A stretch of 64,000 nt of DNA from Sphingobacterium wenxiniae. Its GTDB lineage: Bacteria > Bacteroidota > Bacteroidia > Sphingobacteriales > Sphingobacteriaceae. The DNA lies in contig NZ_FOZZ01000017.1 in NCBI RefSeq assembly GCF_900116225.1, positions 1-64,000 of the forward strand, in the 5' to 3' direction. Positions 54,688-63,723 of the stretch are shown here, in pieces (position 1 is the stretch's first letter; every line of letters starts with the position of its first letter). A program made the translations under genes and the position numbers. The notes beneath the pieces were generated by a model. The model had not been told where the DNA came from and ran no database searches. It saw only the letters and a list, made by a program, of their open reading frames with translations.

Positions 54688-54941
54688 ATTTGCGTTTGCA
54701 TCCTTTTTTCCCAACCATCGAATTCCGCATTTGTGACGTGCCTATGCGCGTCGATGAAACGATTTGTCTGGCAGCAGTTATGCAGGCGTTGGTTGCAAAA
54801 TTGTATGCGCTGAATGAAAAAAATCTGAGTTATCGGAAATATCCGAAATACCTTATCAACGAAAATAAATGACGCGCCGGGCGATATGGGATACATGCTA
54901 ACTTGATCGATTTCGGTATCGAAGCCGAGGTGCCTTACAGC
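54688..54941 (+). pseudogene. Remnant: C-terminal part of a GCS2-type carboxylate-amine ligase with in-frame stop
   Basis: HPFFPTIEFRICDVPMRVDE, ICLAAVMQALVAKLYALNEK and YLINENK are the C-terminal core of GCS2/YbdK-like glutamate-cysteine ligases. The codon after NENK is TGA (54870-54872), where the family has Trp, and the frame continues with RAGRYGIHANLIDFGIEAEV. So there is a nonsense change and loss of the N-terminal 270 or so residues. At about 54941 the frame passes seamlessly into an amidotransferase remnant, implying a deletion. Confidence 0.7.
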
Positions 54942-55292
54942 CAGGTGATTCAGCCTAATTTGCAGCGTATGGATCTTTTAGAGGCTAAGATTGTATGCCT
55001 GGAAAAAGAGCGTCCGCATATTGATCTAGAACGGGTAGTAATGACAATAAGGTTTAACAATGAGTTCTTTGGAACACAATTTCATCCCGAAGCCGATGCA
55101 GAGGGCATGTTCCGACATTTCCAAAAAGAGGAAAAAAGTAAAATGGTGATTGAAAATTTTGGTGAAGAGAAATTCAACAGCATGTTGGAGCACTTGGAAG
55201 ACCCAGATAAAATTATGCTTACAGAATCGGTTATTTTGCCAAATTTCTTGGAAAAGGTTTTTCAGCATAAGCTGGAGTTAGTATGTGATTAA
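54942..55292 (+). pseudogene. Remnant: C-terminal part of a class-I glutamine amidotransferase
   Basis: VIQPNLQRMDLLEAKIVCLE, KERPHIDLERVV and especially FFGTQFHPEADAEGMFRHF show the His-Glu end of a GATase class-I domain, followed by a helical tail ending LVCD. The Cys nucleophile half is missing; the piece is fused in frame to the ligase remnant. In other Bacteroidota these two genes are neighbours, so one deletion could have joined them. Confidence 0.7.
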
Positions 55293-55307
55293 AAAACTAA
55301 AAAAGCT

Positions 55308-55749
55308 GTGATAAAAGACACCAGAGAGCGGTTCAATGCTTCGTTTAGCGAAGCTAGATACGACAATATGTTACAGGATATAAATCGGGATTATCCGAAT
55401 ACGCTTGATTTCAGGGTTGCTGAGTCGCCCGTATTTATAGACCGCGATCTGAAAAACAAAGTACTCACGGCTTTTGATGATATTGTCCGCCAGATAAAAA
55501 AGAAGCTGATGTACATTGGATTTCCCATTCCAATTGGTTCTACCTGCTTATCACCCTTGTATCCAAGACACACGAGGTGAATTGATTAAATGCGAGATTT
55601 GTCTTCTGGCTATCTGTCCGGAAGGAGCAGAAAATCCGGAGATTGTCACCAACCTATCTCGTCTGAGCAGGGGGAAAATGATAGGGGTAGACTATAACAA
55701 GGATATGGACTGGGTAGGTGGAAGTATCGGGTTTTACGAGAAAGACTAA
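55308..55749 (+). pseudogene. Remnant(s): N-terminus of an unknown protein followed by an unrelated C-terminal piece
   Basis: From GTG 55308 the frame IKDTRERFNASFSEARYDNM, DFRVAESPVFIDRDLKNK is a plausible N terminus of a protein adjacent to the amidotransferase in related genomes, from memory. Similarity ends near 55520, where another frame takes over with ICLLAICPEGAENPEIVTNL, SRLSRGKMIGVDYNKDMDWV and a stop at 55747. The second piece is not recognised. Frame change and missing middle indicate decay. Confidence 0.5.
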
Positions 55750-55782
55750 TATTTCTTTTATCGGAATCTGCATTGGATTGCG

Positions 55783-55790
55783 TACTTTTG
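55783..55790 (+). promoter_or_regulatory. Promoter -7 box of rnpB
   Basis: TACTTTTG, identical to the tRNA-Ser -7 box, ends 5 bp before the first base of the P1 helix of RNase P RNA. Confidence 0.65.
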
Positions 55791-55794
55791 CAAC

Positions 55795-56184
55795 GAAGCA
55801 AACCGGTTCTATCGCTGTTCTGCCTTGGCAGGAAAGAGGAAAGTCCGGGCAACATAGAGCAACACGCTTCCTAACGGGAAGGATACCTTCGGGTAGACAG
55901 AAAGTGCCACAGAAAATATACCGCCTTGCGCTTGTCGAAGGGTAAGGGTGAAAACGTGAGGTAAGAGCTCACGGTCTTGTATGGTGACATGCATTACGGT
56001 AAACCTCGTGTGTTGAAAGACCAAATAGGTTGCGAAATTCGAAAGCTGCTCGTTTTCTCCCGACTTGTCGGGGTTCGCAATGGGTAGGTTGATACAGCTT
56101 GTGTGCGAATACAAGCGTAGATAAATGATAGAAATCCACTTGTTTAACAGGAGGGTACAGAACCCGGCTTACAAGGTTTGCTTC
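55795..56184 (+). ncRNA. rnpB: RNase P RNA (bacterial class A)
   Basis: GAGGAAAGTCCGGGC near the 5' end (CR-I), AGAAAGTGCCACAGAAAATA (CR-II region), GGTAAGGGTGAAAACGTGAG (CR-III), AGATAAATGATAGAAA (CR-IV/J) and ACAGAACCCGGCTTAC (CR-V) appear in order. The ends pair exactly as helix P1: GAAGCAAACC (55795-55804) with GGTTTGCTTC (56175-56184), followed by T5. About 390 nt, normal length. It provides the catalytic RNA for tRNA 5' maturation. Confidence 0.97.
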
Positions 56185-56276
56185 TTTTTACTTCTCTTAG
56201 ACCTGTTTGAATTTGCTGTGCTTGTTGTGTTTTATACCATATTTTACTATTTTGCCTCTTTATCAACAAAAGATAT

Positions 56277-57665
56277 ATGACTACAATACTGATTATCGAT
56301 GACGAGCGTCCTATTAGAAGTTCTTTAAGGGATATATTGGAATACGAAGATTATAAAGTACTCGACGTAGACAATGGTCCGGATGGGCTGGAGATTCTGA
56401 AGAAAGAAAAGATCGACTTGGTGTTGTGTGATATCAAGATGAATAAAATGGATGGGATGGAAGTGCTGACTGCCGCGCAGGAGATTGCCGAAACCCCATT
56501 CATCATGATTTCAGGACATGGTACCATCGAAACCGCAGTTGAAGCTGCTCGTAGGGGAGCTTTTGATTTTTTAGAGAAACCATTGGATTTGAACCGCTTA
56601 CTGATTACGGTTCGCAATGCTTTGGAAAAAGGCACTTTGGTAAAGGAGACGAAAGTCTTGAAGAAAAAGGTTTCCAGAACGAAAGAAATCTTAGGACAAT
56701 CTGCTGGCATCTCACTTATTAAGGAGACTATCGAGCGTGTGGCACCTACAGATGCAAGGGTTTTGGTGACTGGAGAGAATGGCTCCGGTAAAGAGCTTGT
56801 GGCCAGATGGCTACATGAAAAATCCAACCGCTCTTCTTCTCCATTGATTGAGGTAAACTGTGCTGCTATTCCTTCTGAGCTTATCGAATCTGAACTTTTC
56901 GGCCATGAAAAAGGGTCGTTTACTTCAGCTGTTAAACAGCGTATAGGGAAATTTGAGCAAGCCAACGGTGGTACGCTCTTTTTGGATGAGATTGGTGATA
57001 TGAGCCTTTCTGCTCAAGCGAAAGTGTTGCGTGCTTTACAGGAAAATAAGATTACCCGCGTAGGTGGAGAAAAGGAAATTGAAGTCAATGTACGTGTTAT
57101 TGCTGCGACGAATAAGGATTTGTTAAAGGAAATAGAAGCCGGCAACTTCCGTATGGACCTGTACCATCGCTTGAGCGTGATTCTTATCCATGTCCCATCA
57201 TTAAAGGAACGTGCAGATGATATTCCTGTAATTGCTTCCAGTTTCTGTGACGAAATCTGTGGGGAGTACAATATCCCGACTAAAGAAATCACTACAGACG
57301 CAATGAAAGCCATGCAAAGCTTTCCTTGGACCGGTAATATTCGGGAGTTACGCAACATGATCGAGCGCTTGATTATCTTGAGCGATAAGAAAATAACGGA
57401 CAAGGAAGTCTATTTATATGCTAACCCAACATCGGCTAATTCTGGTGTATCTACTACAGCGAACAGTAGCGATACTGCCACTAAAATTGATTTTGAACAG
57501 TTTGAATCTTTTCAGGATTACAAAGATTATGCTGAAAAAGAATACATCAACTTCAAACTAGATAAAAACGGTTGGAACGTTTCTAAAACTGCCGATGAAA
57601 TCGGTATTCAGAGAAGCCACTTATACCATAAAATTGAGAAATTCGGGTTGAAAAGAGTAGAATAA
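56277..57665 (+). CDS. NtrC-type sigma-54-dependent response regulator
   Basis: 462 residues: receiver domain (1-120; acidic pocket Asp8/Asp9, phosphoacceptor Asp52 in LVLCDIKM, Lys in FLEKPLD), AAA+ domain (140-380; Walker A GENGSGKE, Walker B GGTLFLDEIG, arginine finger region RMDLYHRLSV) and a Fis-type helix-turn-helix (WNVSKTADEIGIQRSHLYHK). The sigma-54-contacting L1 loop, normally GAFTGA, reads GSFTSA. No histidine kinase is adjacent, so it is an orphan regulator; targets unknown. Confidence 0.92.
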   Translation: MTTILIIDDERPIRSSLRDILEYEDYKVLDVDNGPDGLEILKKEKIDLVLCDIKMNKMDGMEVLTAAQEIAETPFIMISGHGTIETAVEAARRGAFDFLEKPLDLNRLLITVRNALEKGTLVKETKVLKKKVSRTKEILGQSAGISLIKETIERVAPTDARVLVTGENGSGKELVARWLHEKSNRSSSPLIEVNCAAIPSELIESELFGHEKGSFTSAVKQRIGKFEQANGGTLFLDEIGDMSLSAQAKVLRALQENKITRVGGEKEIEVNVRVIAATNKDLLKEIEAGNFRMDLYHRLSVILIHVPSLKERADDIPVIASSFCDEICGEYNIPTKEITTDAMKAMQSFPWTGNIRELRNMIERLIILSDKKITDKEVYLYANPTSANSGVSTTANSSDTATKIDFEQFESFQDYKDYAEKEYINFKLDKNGWNVSKTADEIGIQRSHLYHKIEKFGLKRVE

Positions 57666-57669
57666 AATA

Positions 57670-57703
57670 GTAAGAGGGGCGTGTAAAAACACGCCCCTCT
57701 TAC
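57670..57703. terminator. Hairpin between the NtrC-type gene and ppk1
   Basis: GTAAGAGGGGCGTGT, loop AAAA, exact reverse complement 57689-57703: a perfect 15-bp stem in the convergent gap. Confidence 0.8.
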
Positions 57704-57714
57704 CTCTTACTTTG

Positions 57715-59781
57715 TCACTCCTTTACTTTACTCCTTAAATATCTATAAGTTTCTACTTGTGAGCGAAACGGAGGTTCATTGTTCGTTACATAAGTATTGT
57801 CCAAGCTATTATTCAGAATACGGGCTTTCACATTCCCTTTCAGCTGAATGTGAAGCATATCGATGAGTTCTGTTTTAATTTTTTTGTTAATGATATAAAC
57901 AGCTGCCTCAATACGATGGTCAAGATTGCGTGGCATCCAGTCTGCCGATGAAATGTAAACATGTTCCTTGCCGCCACCGTAGAAATATAGGACACGGGCA
58001 TGTTCCAGATACTCGTCTACAATACTAATAGCATGGATTGGTTCCTTGAATCTCTTTTGATTCATGGCACAGTAAATCCCCCTTATAATAAGATCTATTT
58101 TAACACCGGCCTCTGCTGCTTCATATAGTTTCTTTATAAGGGTTTTATCACTTAGGGAATTGACTTTAATGATGATATGTGCTTTTCTGCCGTTTTGTGC
58201 TTCAATGATCTCTTTGTCAATATAAGCCATTATAGCATCGCGCATATTGGTAGGGCATACCAAAAGATTGGTGCAAGGTTTTAAGCTTTGGGAAATATCA
58301 ACTTTAGGCTTTTTCAGTACAGCAAAAATTTTGTTGATGTCTGCCATAACCGTACGATTGCTGGTCATTAAACAATAATCACCGTATATTTTAGCTGTTT
58401 TTTCATTACAATTTCCCGTACTGACGAAGCCGTATTGGAGGGTTTTGTTATTAACACGTTTTTTGATAATACACAATTTGGCGTGTACTTTTTTATCCGG
58501 CAAGCCCAATAATACCTGAACTCCCTCCATTTCAAAACGCTCTTTCCAATCGATATTGTGTTCTTCGTCAAAACGTGCCCGAAGTTCTAACATGACGGTG
58601 ACTTCTTTACCATTTCTTGCAGCATTGACCAAAGCATTGGCAATTTTGGAATTTTCTGCCATACGATAGATTGTCATCTGTATGGCTGTAACCTGCGGAT
58701 CCATTGCGGATTCTCGCAATAAGTCAATAACCGGATGGAAATTATGGTATGGGAAGGAGAGAAGTACATCTTTCTTAAGAAGGACATCGCTGATACGTTG
58801 TCTCCCTGCAATGTCAGGATGGTCAAAAGAAGTCCGTTCTTCGGGTTTGCTTTCCGCTTTGAACACTTTCGGAAAGCTCATGAAATGTTTGAAATTATGG
58901 ATGCGTTGTCCAGGGATAATGCTGTCTTTTTTTGTCAGATGCAATTTTTTAATCAGTAGCTCGATTAATGAAGAGTCCATATCTTTGTCGAAAACAAAAC
59001 GTGTAGGTTTACCTTTTCGACGGTTTTTGATACCCTTTTCAATTTTCTCGACTAAAGTAGTGTTGATGTCGTTATCAAGATCAAATTCCGCATCTTTGGT
59101 GATTTTGAAAGCATGGGCCATAAAGGTGTCGAACCCGAAATAGGAGAAGATAAAAGGAAGATTGAACCGAATAACATCTTCCAATAACATCACATGCTTT
59201 TCATGCTTTGGAGAAGGAAGTAATATGAATCTGCCATTTTGATTGGTTGGGATTTCGATAATCACAAAACGGGTTTCATATTCCCAATCTGTCTTTCGCA
59301 TAGCAATCCCCAGGTAAAGACTTTTATCCCGGAGGTAAGGCATAGGCCGTGAATCGTCCAATAACAGGGGGATAATATTGGATTCGACCTCTTCTTCGTA
59401 ATAGTCTTTTACAAATTCCTGCTGTTTTTTATCAAGTTCTTCAGCTGTTTTTATGAAGACCTTCTGTTTGGCCATCTCCACCTGTACCTTATCCCAGATA
59501 TGGTCAAACTTTCTTTGAAGTTTGATGACCGATTTGTTAATCATGTCTAAGATTTCCTGTGGACGTTCAAAGAAAATCTCTTTTGCATCTTTTTCATTCA
59601 GTGCCAATGCACGTTTTAGGCCCGCCACCCGTACACGATAAAACTCGTCCATATTGTTGGAGAATATTCCCAAAAACTTGATTCTCTCAGAAAGGGGAAC
59701 ATCCTCGTCGGCTGCTTCTTGAAGTACTCTATCATTGAAACTCAACCAGCTAATATCACGAGGAATATACTTTTTTACCAT
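57715..59781 (-). CDS. ppk1: Polyphosphate kinase 1
   Basis: 688 residues from MVKKYIPRDISWLSFN (59781); the longer frame adds a basic 29-residue tail lacking in the family. PPK1 reversibly makes polyphosphate from ATP. Domains: N (1-105, SWLSFNDRVLQEAADEDVPL and NNMDEFYRVRVAG), H (106-320), and phospholipase-D-like C1/C2 domains with PYHNFHPVIDLLRE, the autophosphorylated His region VHAKLCIIKKR, and SADWMPRNLDHRIE. Membrane-associated cytoplasmic enzyme linked to stress and phosphate storage. Divergent from mnmE. Confidence 0.95.
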   Translation of the reverse strand: MVKKYIPRDISWLSFNDRVLQEAADEDVPLSERIKFLGIFSNNMDEFYRVRVAGLKRALALNEKDAKEIFFERPQEILDMINKSVIKLQRKFDHIWDKVQVEMAKQKVFIKTAEELDKKQQEFVKDYYEEEVESNIIPLLLDDSRPMPYLRDKSLYLGIAMRKTDWEYETRFVIIEIPTNQNGRFILLPSPKHEKHVMLLEDVIRFNLPFIFSYFGFDTFMAHAFKITKDAEFDLDNDINTTLVEKIEKGIKNRRKGKPTRFVFDKDMDSSLIELLIKKLHLTKKDSIIPGQRIHNFKHFMSFPKVFKAESKPEERTSFDHPDIAGRQRISDVLLKKDVLLSFPYHNFHPVIDLLRESAMDPQVTAIQMTIYRMAENSKIANALVNAARNGKEVTVMLELRARFDEEHNIDWKERFEMEGVQVLLGLPDKKVHAKLCIIKKRVNNKTLQYGFVSTGNCNEKTAKIYGDYCLMTSNRTVMADINKIFAVLKKPKVDISQSLKPCTNLLVCPTNMRDAIMAYIDKEIIEAQNGRKAHIIIKVNSLSDKTLIKKLYEAAEAGVKIDLIIRGIYCAMNQKRFKEPIHAISIVDEYLEHARVLYFYGGGKEHVYISSADWMPRNLDHRIEAAVYIINKKIKTELIDMLHIQLKGNVKARILNNSLDNTYVTNNEPPFRSQVETYRYLRSKVKE

Positions 59782-59879
59782 CTTTTTCTTTGTCACTTTT
59801 TTCTTCGATAAATGTATATCCTTAATATGTCTTAAATATAAAGAAAATATTAAATAGATATGAATCAAAATCTAAGTCT

Positions 59880-59887
59880 TACCTTTG
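59880..59887 (+). promoter_or_regulatory. Promoter -7 box of mnmE, predicting a leaderless mRNA
   Basis: TACCTTTG ends 4 bp before the ATG (59892). With the +5 spacing seen at rnpB and tRNA-Ser, the first transcribed base is the A of the start codon. Confidence 0.5.
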
Positions 59888-59891
59888 TAAT

Positions 59892-61301
59892 ATGTCAACA
59901 GCATTAATTTCAAGCGATACAATTATAGCATTGGCAACCTCTCTAGGCACAAATGGCGCAATTGCCGTTATTCGTCTCTCAGGGTTGGAAGCCGTTCGTA
60001 TTACCAATGAAGTTTTTAAGGGAAAAGACTTGACCAAACAAGCGTCGCATACCATCCATTTTGGTACTATCCGAGATGATGGAGAGATTATTGATGAGGT
60101 GTTGGTATCTCTATTTATTGCTCCGCATTCTTATACTAAGGAAGATGTGGTGGAGATCTCTACCCATAACTCTAAATATATTATTGAGAGAATTATTAAC
60201 CTGCTGATAAAGAAAGGAGCACGCGCGGCTAACCCTGGAGAATTCACCCTGCGGGCATTTATGAATGGAGGATTGGATTTGGCACAGGCAGAAGCGGTAG
60301 CAGATTTGATTGCTTCCGAGAATAAAGCTTCGCACGAGGTAGCGATGAACCAAATGCGGGGAGGTATCAGTAATAAATTACAGGAAATGCGTGATAAGCT
60401 TATCAATTTCACAGCATTATTGGAATTGGAGCTGGATTTTTCTGAAGAAGATGTAGAATTTGCGGATAGGGAACAATTTCAAGCACTTATTACGGAGCTA
60501 AAAACGCATATATATCGACTGATAGACTCCTTTACCTATGGAAATGCGATTAAGAACGGAGTTCCTGTGGCGATCATAGGGAAACCCAATGCTGGGAAAT
60601 CAACCCTACTCAATACCCTATTAGATGAGGAGAGAGCGATTGTGAGCGATATCGCTGGTACAACACGTGACACGATTGAAGAGACACTCAATATCGATGG
60701 GATTACCTTCCGTTTCATCGATACTGCTGGCCTCCGCGACACGGAGGATACCATAGAAGCAATTGGTGTTACTAAAGCCAAAGAAAAGGCAAAGCAGGCG
60801 AAGGTATTGCTGTACATGTACGATGAGTTCGATAATACAGCTGAAGAAGTTATTAATCAGGTCAAATCCCTCTACTTCGATGGCCTGAAAGTAATATTAG
60901 TGCGTAATAAGATTGACCGTAAGGGAGGTTATTTCGAAAATGTGATGGATCAGGCGATCAAAGAAGCTTTATTCACGGCGTACACAGATACGCTGGTGGC
61001 AATTTCAGCTAAAGATGCGGATAGTGTACGCCCATTGAAAGATATTTTAGTAAATGCTATCAAAGATTCGCAGTTGGAGGGTCAACAGATTATTACCAAC
61101 ACCCGTCATTTGGAAGCCCTACAGTTGGCCTATGATGCACTTGAACAGGTGGAGTTTGGTATGGCTTCTGGATTACCGGGTGATTTGCTTGCGCATCAGG
61201 TACGCACGGCTCTACGGCATATTTCCAGCATTACGGGTGATATTGATATAGATCGGGATATTTTGGGTACTATTTTTGGTAAATTCTGTATCGGAAAATA
61301 A
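59892..61301 (+). CDS. mnmE: tRNA modification GTPase MnmE
   Basis: 469 residues. MnmE with MnmG modifies U34 of certain tRNAs. Order: folate-binding N-terminal domain (1-120, AIAVIRLSG), helical domain, inserted GTPase (about 222-380: G1 GKPNAGKSTLLN, G2 TTRDTIEE, G3 DTAGLRDT, G4 NKID, G5 ISAK) and the C-terminal FGKFCIGK with the conserved Cys. Full length. Followed after two bases by a 42-codon small ORF. Confidence 0.97.
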   Translation: MSTALISSDTIIALATSLGTNGAIAVIRLSGLEAVRITNEVFKGKDLTKQASHTIHFGTIRDDGEIIDEVLVSLFIAPHSYTKEDVVEISTHNSKYIIERIINLLIKKGARAANPGEFTLRAFMNGGLDLAQAEAVADLIASENKASHEVAMNQMRGGISNKLQEMRDKLINFTALLELELDFSEEDVEFADREQFQALITELKTHIYRLIDSFTYGNAIKNGVPVAIIGKPNAGKSTLLNTLLDEERAIVSDIAGTTRDTIEETLNIDGITFRFIDTAGLRDTEDTIEAIGVTKAKEKAKQAKVLLYMYDEFDNTAEEVINQVKSLYFDGLKVILVRNKIDRKGGYFENVMDQAIKEALFTAYTDTLVAISAKDADSVRPLKDILVNAIKDSQLEGQQIITNTRHLEALQLAYDALEQVEFGMASGLPGDLLAHQVRTALRHISSITGDIDIDRDILGTIFGKFCIGK

Positions 61302-61303
61302 GT

Positions 61304-61432
61304 ATGAAAAGTCAACAAGAGAAAGAAGATTATTCCTTCTGGACAAAGTATAAACAGTTTGCCAAGAATGAAATCATGTTGTACGTGGTTATGGTGATTG
61401 GGATTATTTTGGGGATTATTTTGTTTTCATAA
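61304..61432 (+). CDS. 42-residue single-span membrane protein
   Basis: ATG at 61304, two bases after the mnmE stop, TAA at 61430. The product begins MKSQQEKEDYSFWTKYKQFA, a charged N terminus, followed by a hydrophobic segment MLYVVMVIGIILGIILF (residues 25-41) and ends FS. Tight coupling to mnmE, a clean start and a clear transmembrane span support it as a real gene. Function unknown. Confidence 0.6.
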   Translation: MKSQQEKEDYSFWTKYKQFAKNEIMLYVVMVIGIILGIILFS

Positions 61433-61456
61433 AGGAAGAACTGTTTTTCTATTAAC

Positions 61457-61939
61457 TTAAAACAACCCCCAATCATCTTCGAATTCATCGTTTTTGAAAA
61501 ATGAAATCCAAACTTTGAATTGTTGCTTAAACTTTTCGATTTCAGCCAGTATGTGCTGGCAGTAGGGGTTGAGATCAGGTTGCAGTTCGTTCAACATAAT
61601 AAGTTGGTGGCGAAGCTCGATCATGTTGAGGCGAATAATAGCTGCGTTTTCCATTCGGAGGATGTAGAGGTTTCCGGATTCTGCGCCCACGATCTTTGCC
61701 CCGATAATACTGGTATTTGCCATGATCATAGAACGGCTACTTTCAGCCCATTCTCCCGATATGGATTCATTCAATAAATGACACAACTTAAAAATCTCAC
61801 GACAGTGGTCATAGAGTTTCTCGACTGCATCCCATTGAGGTTGCATTTTCCATGCTTCACCCTCGTCGTCCTCGCTGGAAAACCTATTCCGATCCCACTC
61901 GGGCATTTCGTAGTTAAAGTAATCTTCGTCCATGTCCAT
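61457..61939 (-). CDS. Conserved cytoplasmic protein of unknown function
   Basis: 160 residues. An acidic, Asp/Glu/Trp-rich N terminus (DEDYFNYEMPEWDRNRFSSE) is followed by long amphipathic helices (AVEKLYDHCREIFKLCHLLN, MIELRHQLIMLNEL, HILAEIEKFKQQFKVWISFF) and ends EFEDDWGLF. I recall similar unnamed proteins in this family of bacteria, but no function. Convergent with mnmE. Upstream, the 490-bp gap to the integrase contains only a nested palindrome (62069-62151) and AT-rich DNA. Confidence 0.7.
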   Translation of the reverse strand: MDMDEDYFNYEMPEWDRNRFSSEDDEGEAWKMQPQWDAVEKLYDHCREIFKLCHLLNESISGEWAESSRSMIMANTSIIGAKIVGAESGNLYILRMENAAIIRLNMIELRHQLIMLNELQPDLNPYCQHILAEIEKFKQQFKVWISFFKNDEFEDDWGLF

Positions 61940-62068
61940 AATTGTTAAAATTGCAGAATTAGTGTATTCTTAGTAATATTCGTCAAAATTGTGTAGAATA
62001 TAATAATTTTAATGGATTTAAATGAAGATTCACTTGTTAAAATTGCTACCTTATTGCATTTAAAATAA

Positions 62069-62151
62069 AAACCTATAAGGTTTGGTTATATATCCATGAG
62101 AAAAACGGGGGCTCACAAACACCTCCGTATCAGGAAAAACCTTATAGGTTT
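62069..62151. repeat. Nested palindrome upstream of the integrase (att-like or terminator-like)
   Basis: AAACCTATAAGGTTT (62069-62083) recurs as its exact reverse complement at 62137-62151, and each arm is itself nearly palindromic. Inside is a second stem, ACGGGGG (62105-62111) with CCTCCGT (62122-62128). Possible cruciform, attachment region or terminator. Confidence 0.6.
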
Positions 62152-62431
62152 AAATAGAAAACTTTAAAATAAATTTTCAGTAAAAATACATCAAATATTA
62201 AAAAGAGGTAAAACAATTGTAAATAAAGACTTTACAGCTGTTTTGTGATTTTTTGGTAATGAGGTAAAAAGCAATAAAAAGCGAGGTTTGGCAAAAGTAG
62301 GGTTACTAAAACGTTACTTTTAAAAGCAGAAAACAAAACTATTAAAACACTGTATTTCAGCTTTCTGCATAGTTTTTTCATATTGTTCCGCAGCTCACAT
62401 AGGTTTAATTTTATCATTAAGAATTGTGAGT

Positions 62432-63628
62432 ATGGAAACGACAAAAAAATCAACGTTTAAGGTATTGTTCTACCTTAAAAAGAATGCCCCGAAGAAAAAC
62501 GGAAAGGTAACGGTTATGTGCAGAATTACCGTAAACGGTAAGCAGTCTGCATTCAGCACCAAGTTGGATATTTCCGCAACAAATTGGGATTTGAAGTACG
62601 GCAGGGTTTTAGGAAAGAGCCGAGAAGCCCAAGAGGTAAACGGCAAGCTTGATAAAATCCGTTTGGGTATCGAGGAATGTTATTCAAAAATCCTAAAGAA
62701 TGAGGGAGCGGTAAACAGTGTCAAACTTAAAAATGCCTTTCTCGGTATGCAAAGCGGAGAACTGACCTTTTTCAAATTCTATGAACAGTTCCTTTCTGAC
62801 TATGAGAAAAAGGTCAATAATGGACTTCGTGTAAATGGCACACGTAGTAAGTACAAAATACTTTTAAAACACCTGCGAAATTTTGCACTGACAAAATACG
62901 GTTACTCTGACTTATAATTCAATGACCTTACATCTGATTTTGTGCAGGATTTTGATTATTATCTGCGTGACGACCAAAGCTTAACACACAACACTATTTG
63001 GCTTTATATGATTGGATTTACCCCGCTTTGCCGATTGGCAATGAGCAGAAAGCATCTTGCTTTTAATCCGTTCAGCGAATACAAGAATACCAAAAAGGAC
63101 AAAGACAGAGGTTATCTGCTACGAAATGAGTTAGAACATCTTGTAACGTTTAACTGCGAGAAAAAGAAAGACGAATTGGTTAAATATTTATTTGTTTTCA
63201 GTTGCTTTACGGGGTTGTCTTATTCGGATATGAAAGGGCTTATAAACAGTAATATTCAAGATTTCTTTGACGGCAACCAATGGATTATTGTACGCAGAAA
63301 GAAAACGGCAACATCATCAAACGTGATGCTCTTGGATATACCGAAAATGATTATCGAAAAGTATGCAGGATTTGCAAAGGACGGAAAGGTATTTCCTGTA
63401 CCATCAAATACAGTTTGTAATGACAGCCTAAAGCGAATATCTCAACAAATTGATTGCCTTAAAGAAAAGAAAGTAACCTTTCATTTGGCTCGTCATACGT
63501 TTGCCACATTGTTTTTAAGTGAGGGCGTTCCCTTGGAAAGCTTAAGCAAAATGTTAGGGCATAAGAATATTGCCACCACGCAGATTTATGCCAAAATACT
63601 CAATGAGAAAGTAGGTAAGGATATGTAA
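62432..63628 (+). pseudogene. Tyrosine integrase of the CTnDOT type, interrupted by an in-frame stop
   Basis: The frame from ATG 62432 encodes an arm-binding N-terminal domain (TTKKSTFKVLFYLKKNAPKK, TVNGKQSAFSTKLD) and core-binding SAM-like region, stops at TAA 62915-62917 after KYGYSDL, and continues in the same frame with FNDLTSDFVQDFDYYLRDDQ through the whole catalytic domain: TGLSYSDMKGL (Ser where most have Arg I, as reported for IntDOT), beta-strand Lys RRKKT, HLARHTFAT, MLGHKNIATTQIYAKI with the Tyr nucleophile. One nonsense codon thus splits an otherwise intact ~400-residue integrase. The core could only be made separately from the GTG at 62942. Confidence 0.85.
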
Positions 63629-63697
63629 AAGGTATCGCATAAGTTTAAAGGTATGGAGCAGTCTTTTGTGACTCAACTCTGAAACCAATCAAGTAAG

Positions 63698-63723
63698 GTC
63701 AGCGCTAATTGCGTTGGCTTTTT
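63698..63723 (+). terminator. Terminator downstream of the integrase remnant
   Basis: GTCAGCGC (63698-63705) pairs with GCGTTGGC (63711-63718) using two G-T pairs, followed by TTTTT. The rest of the 262-bp gap shows nothing clear. Confidence 0.6.

Noticed and set aside
55920..55945. CTTGTCGAAGGG inside rnpB as an inserted repeat
   Set aside because: It can be read as an ordinary variable RNase P stem-loop (CCTT ... AAGG), so no insertion is needed.
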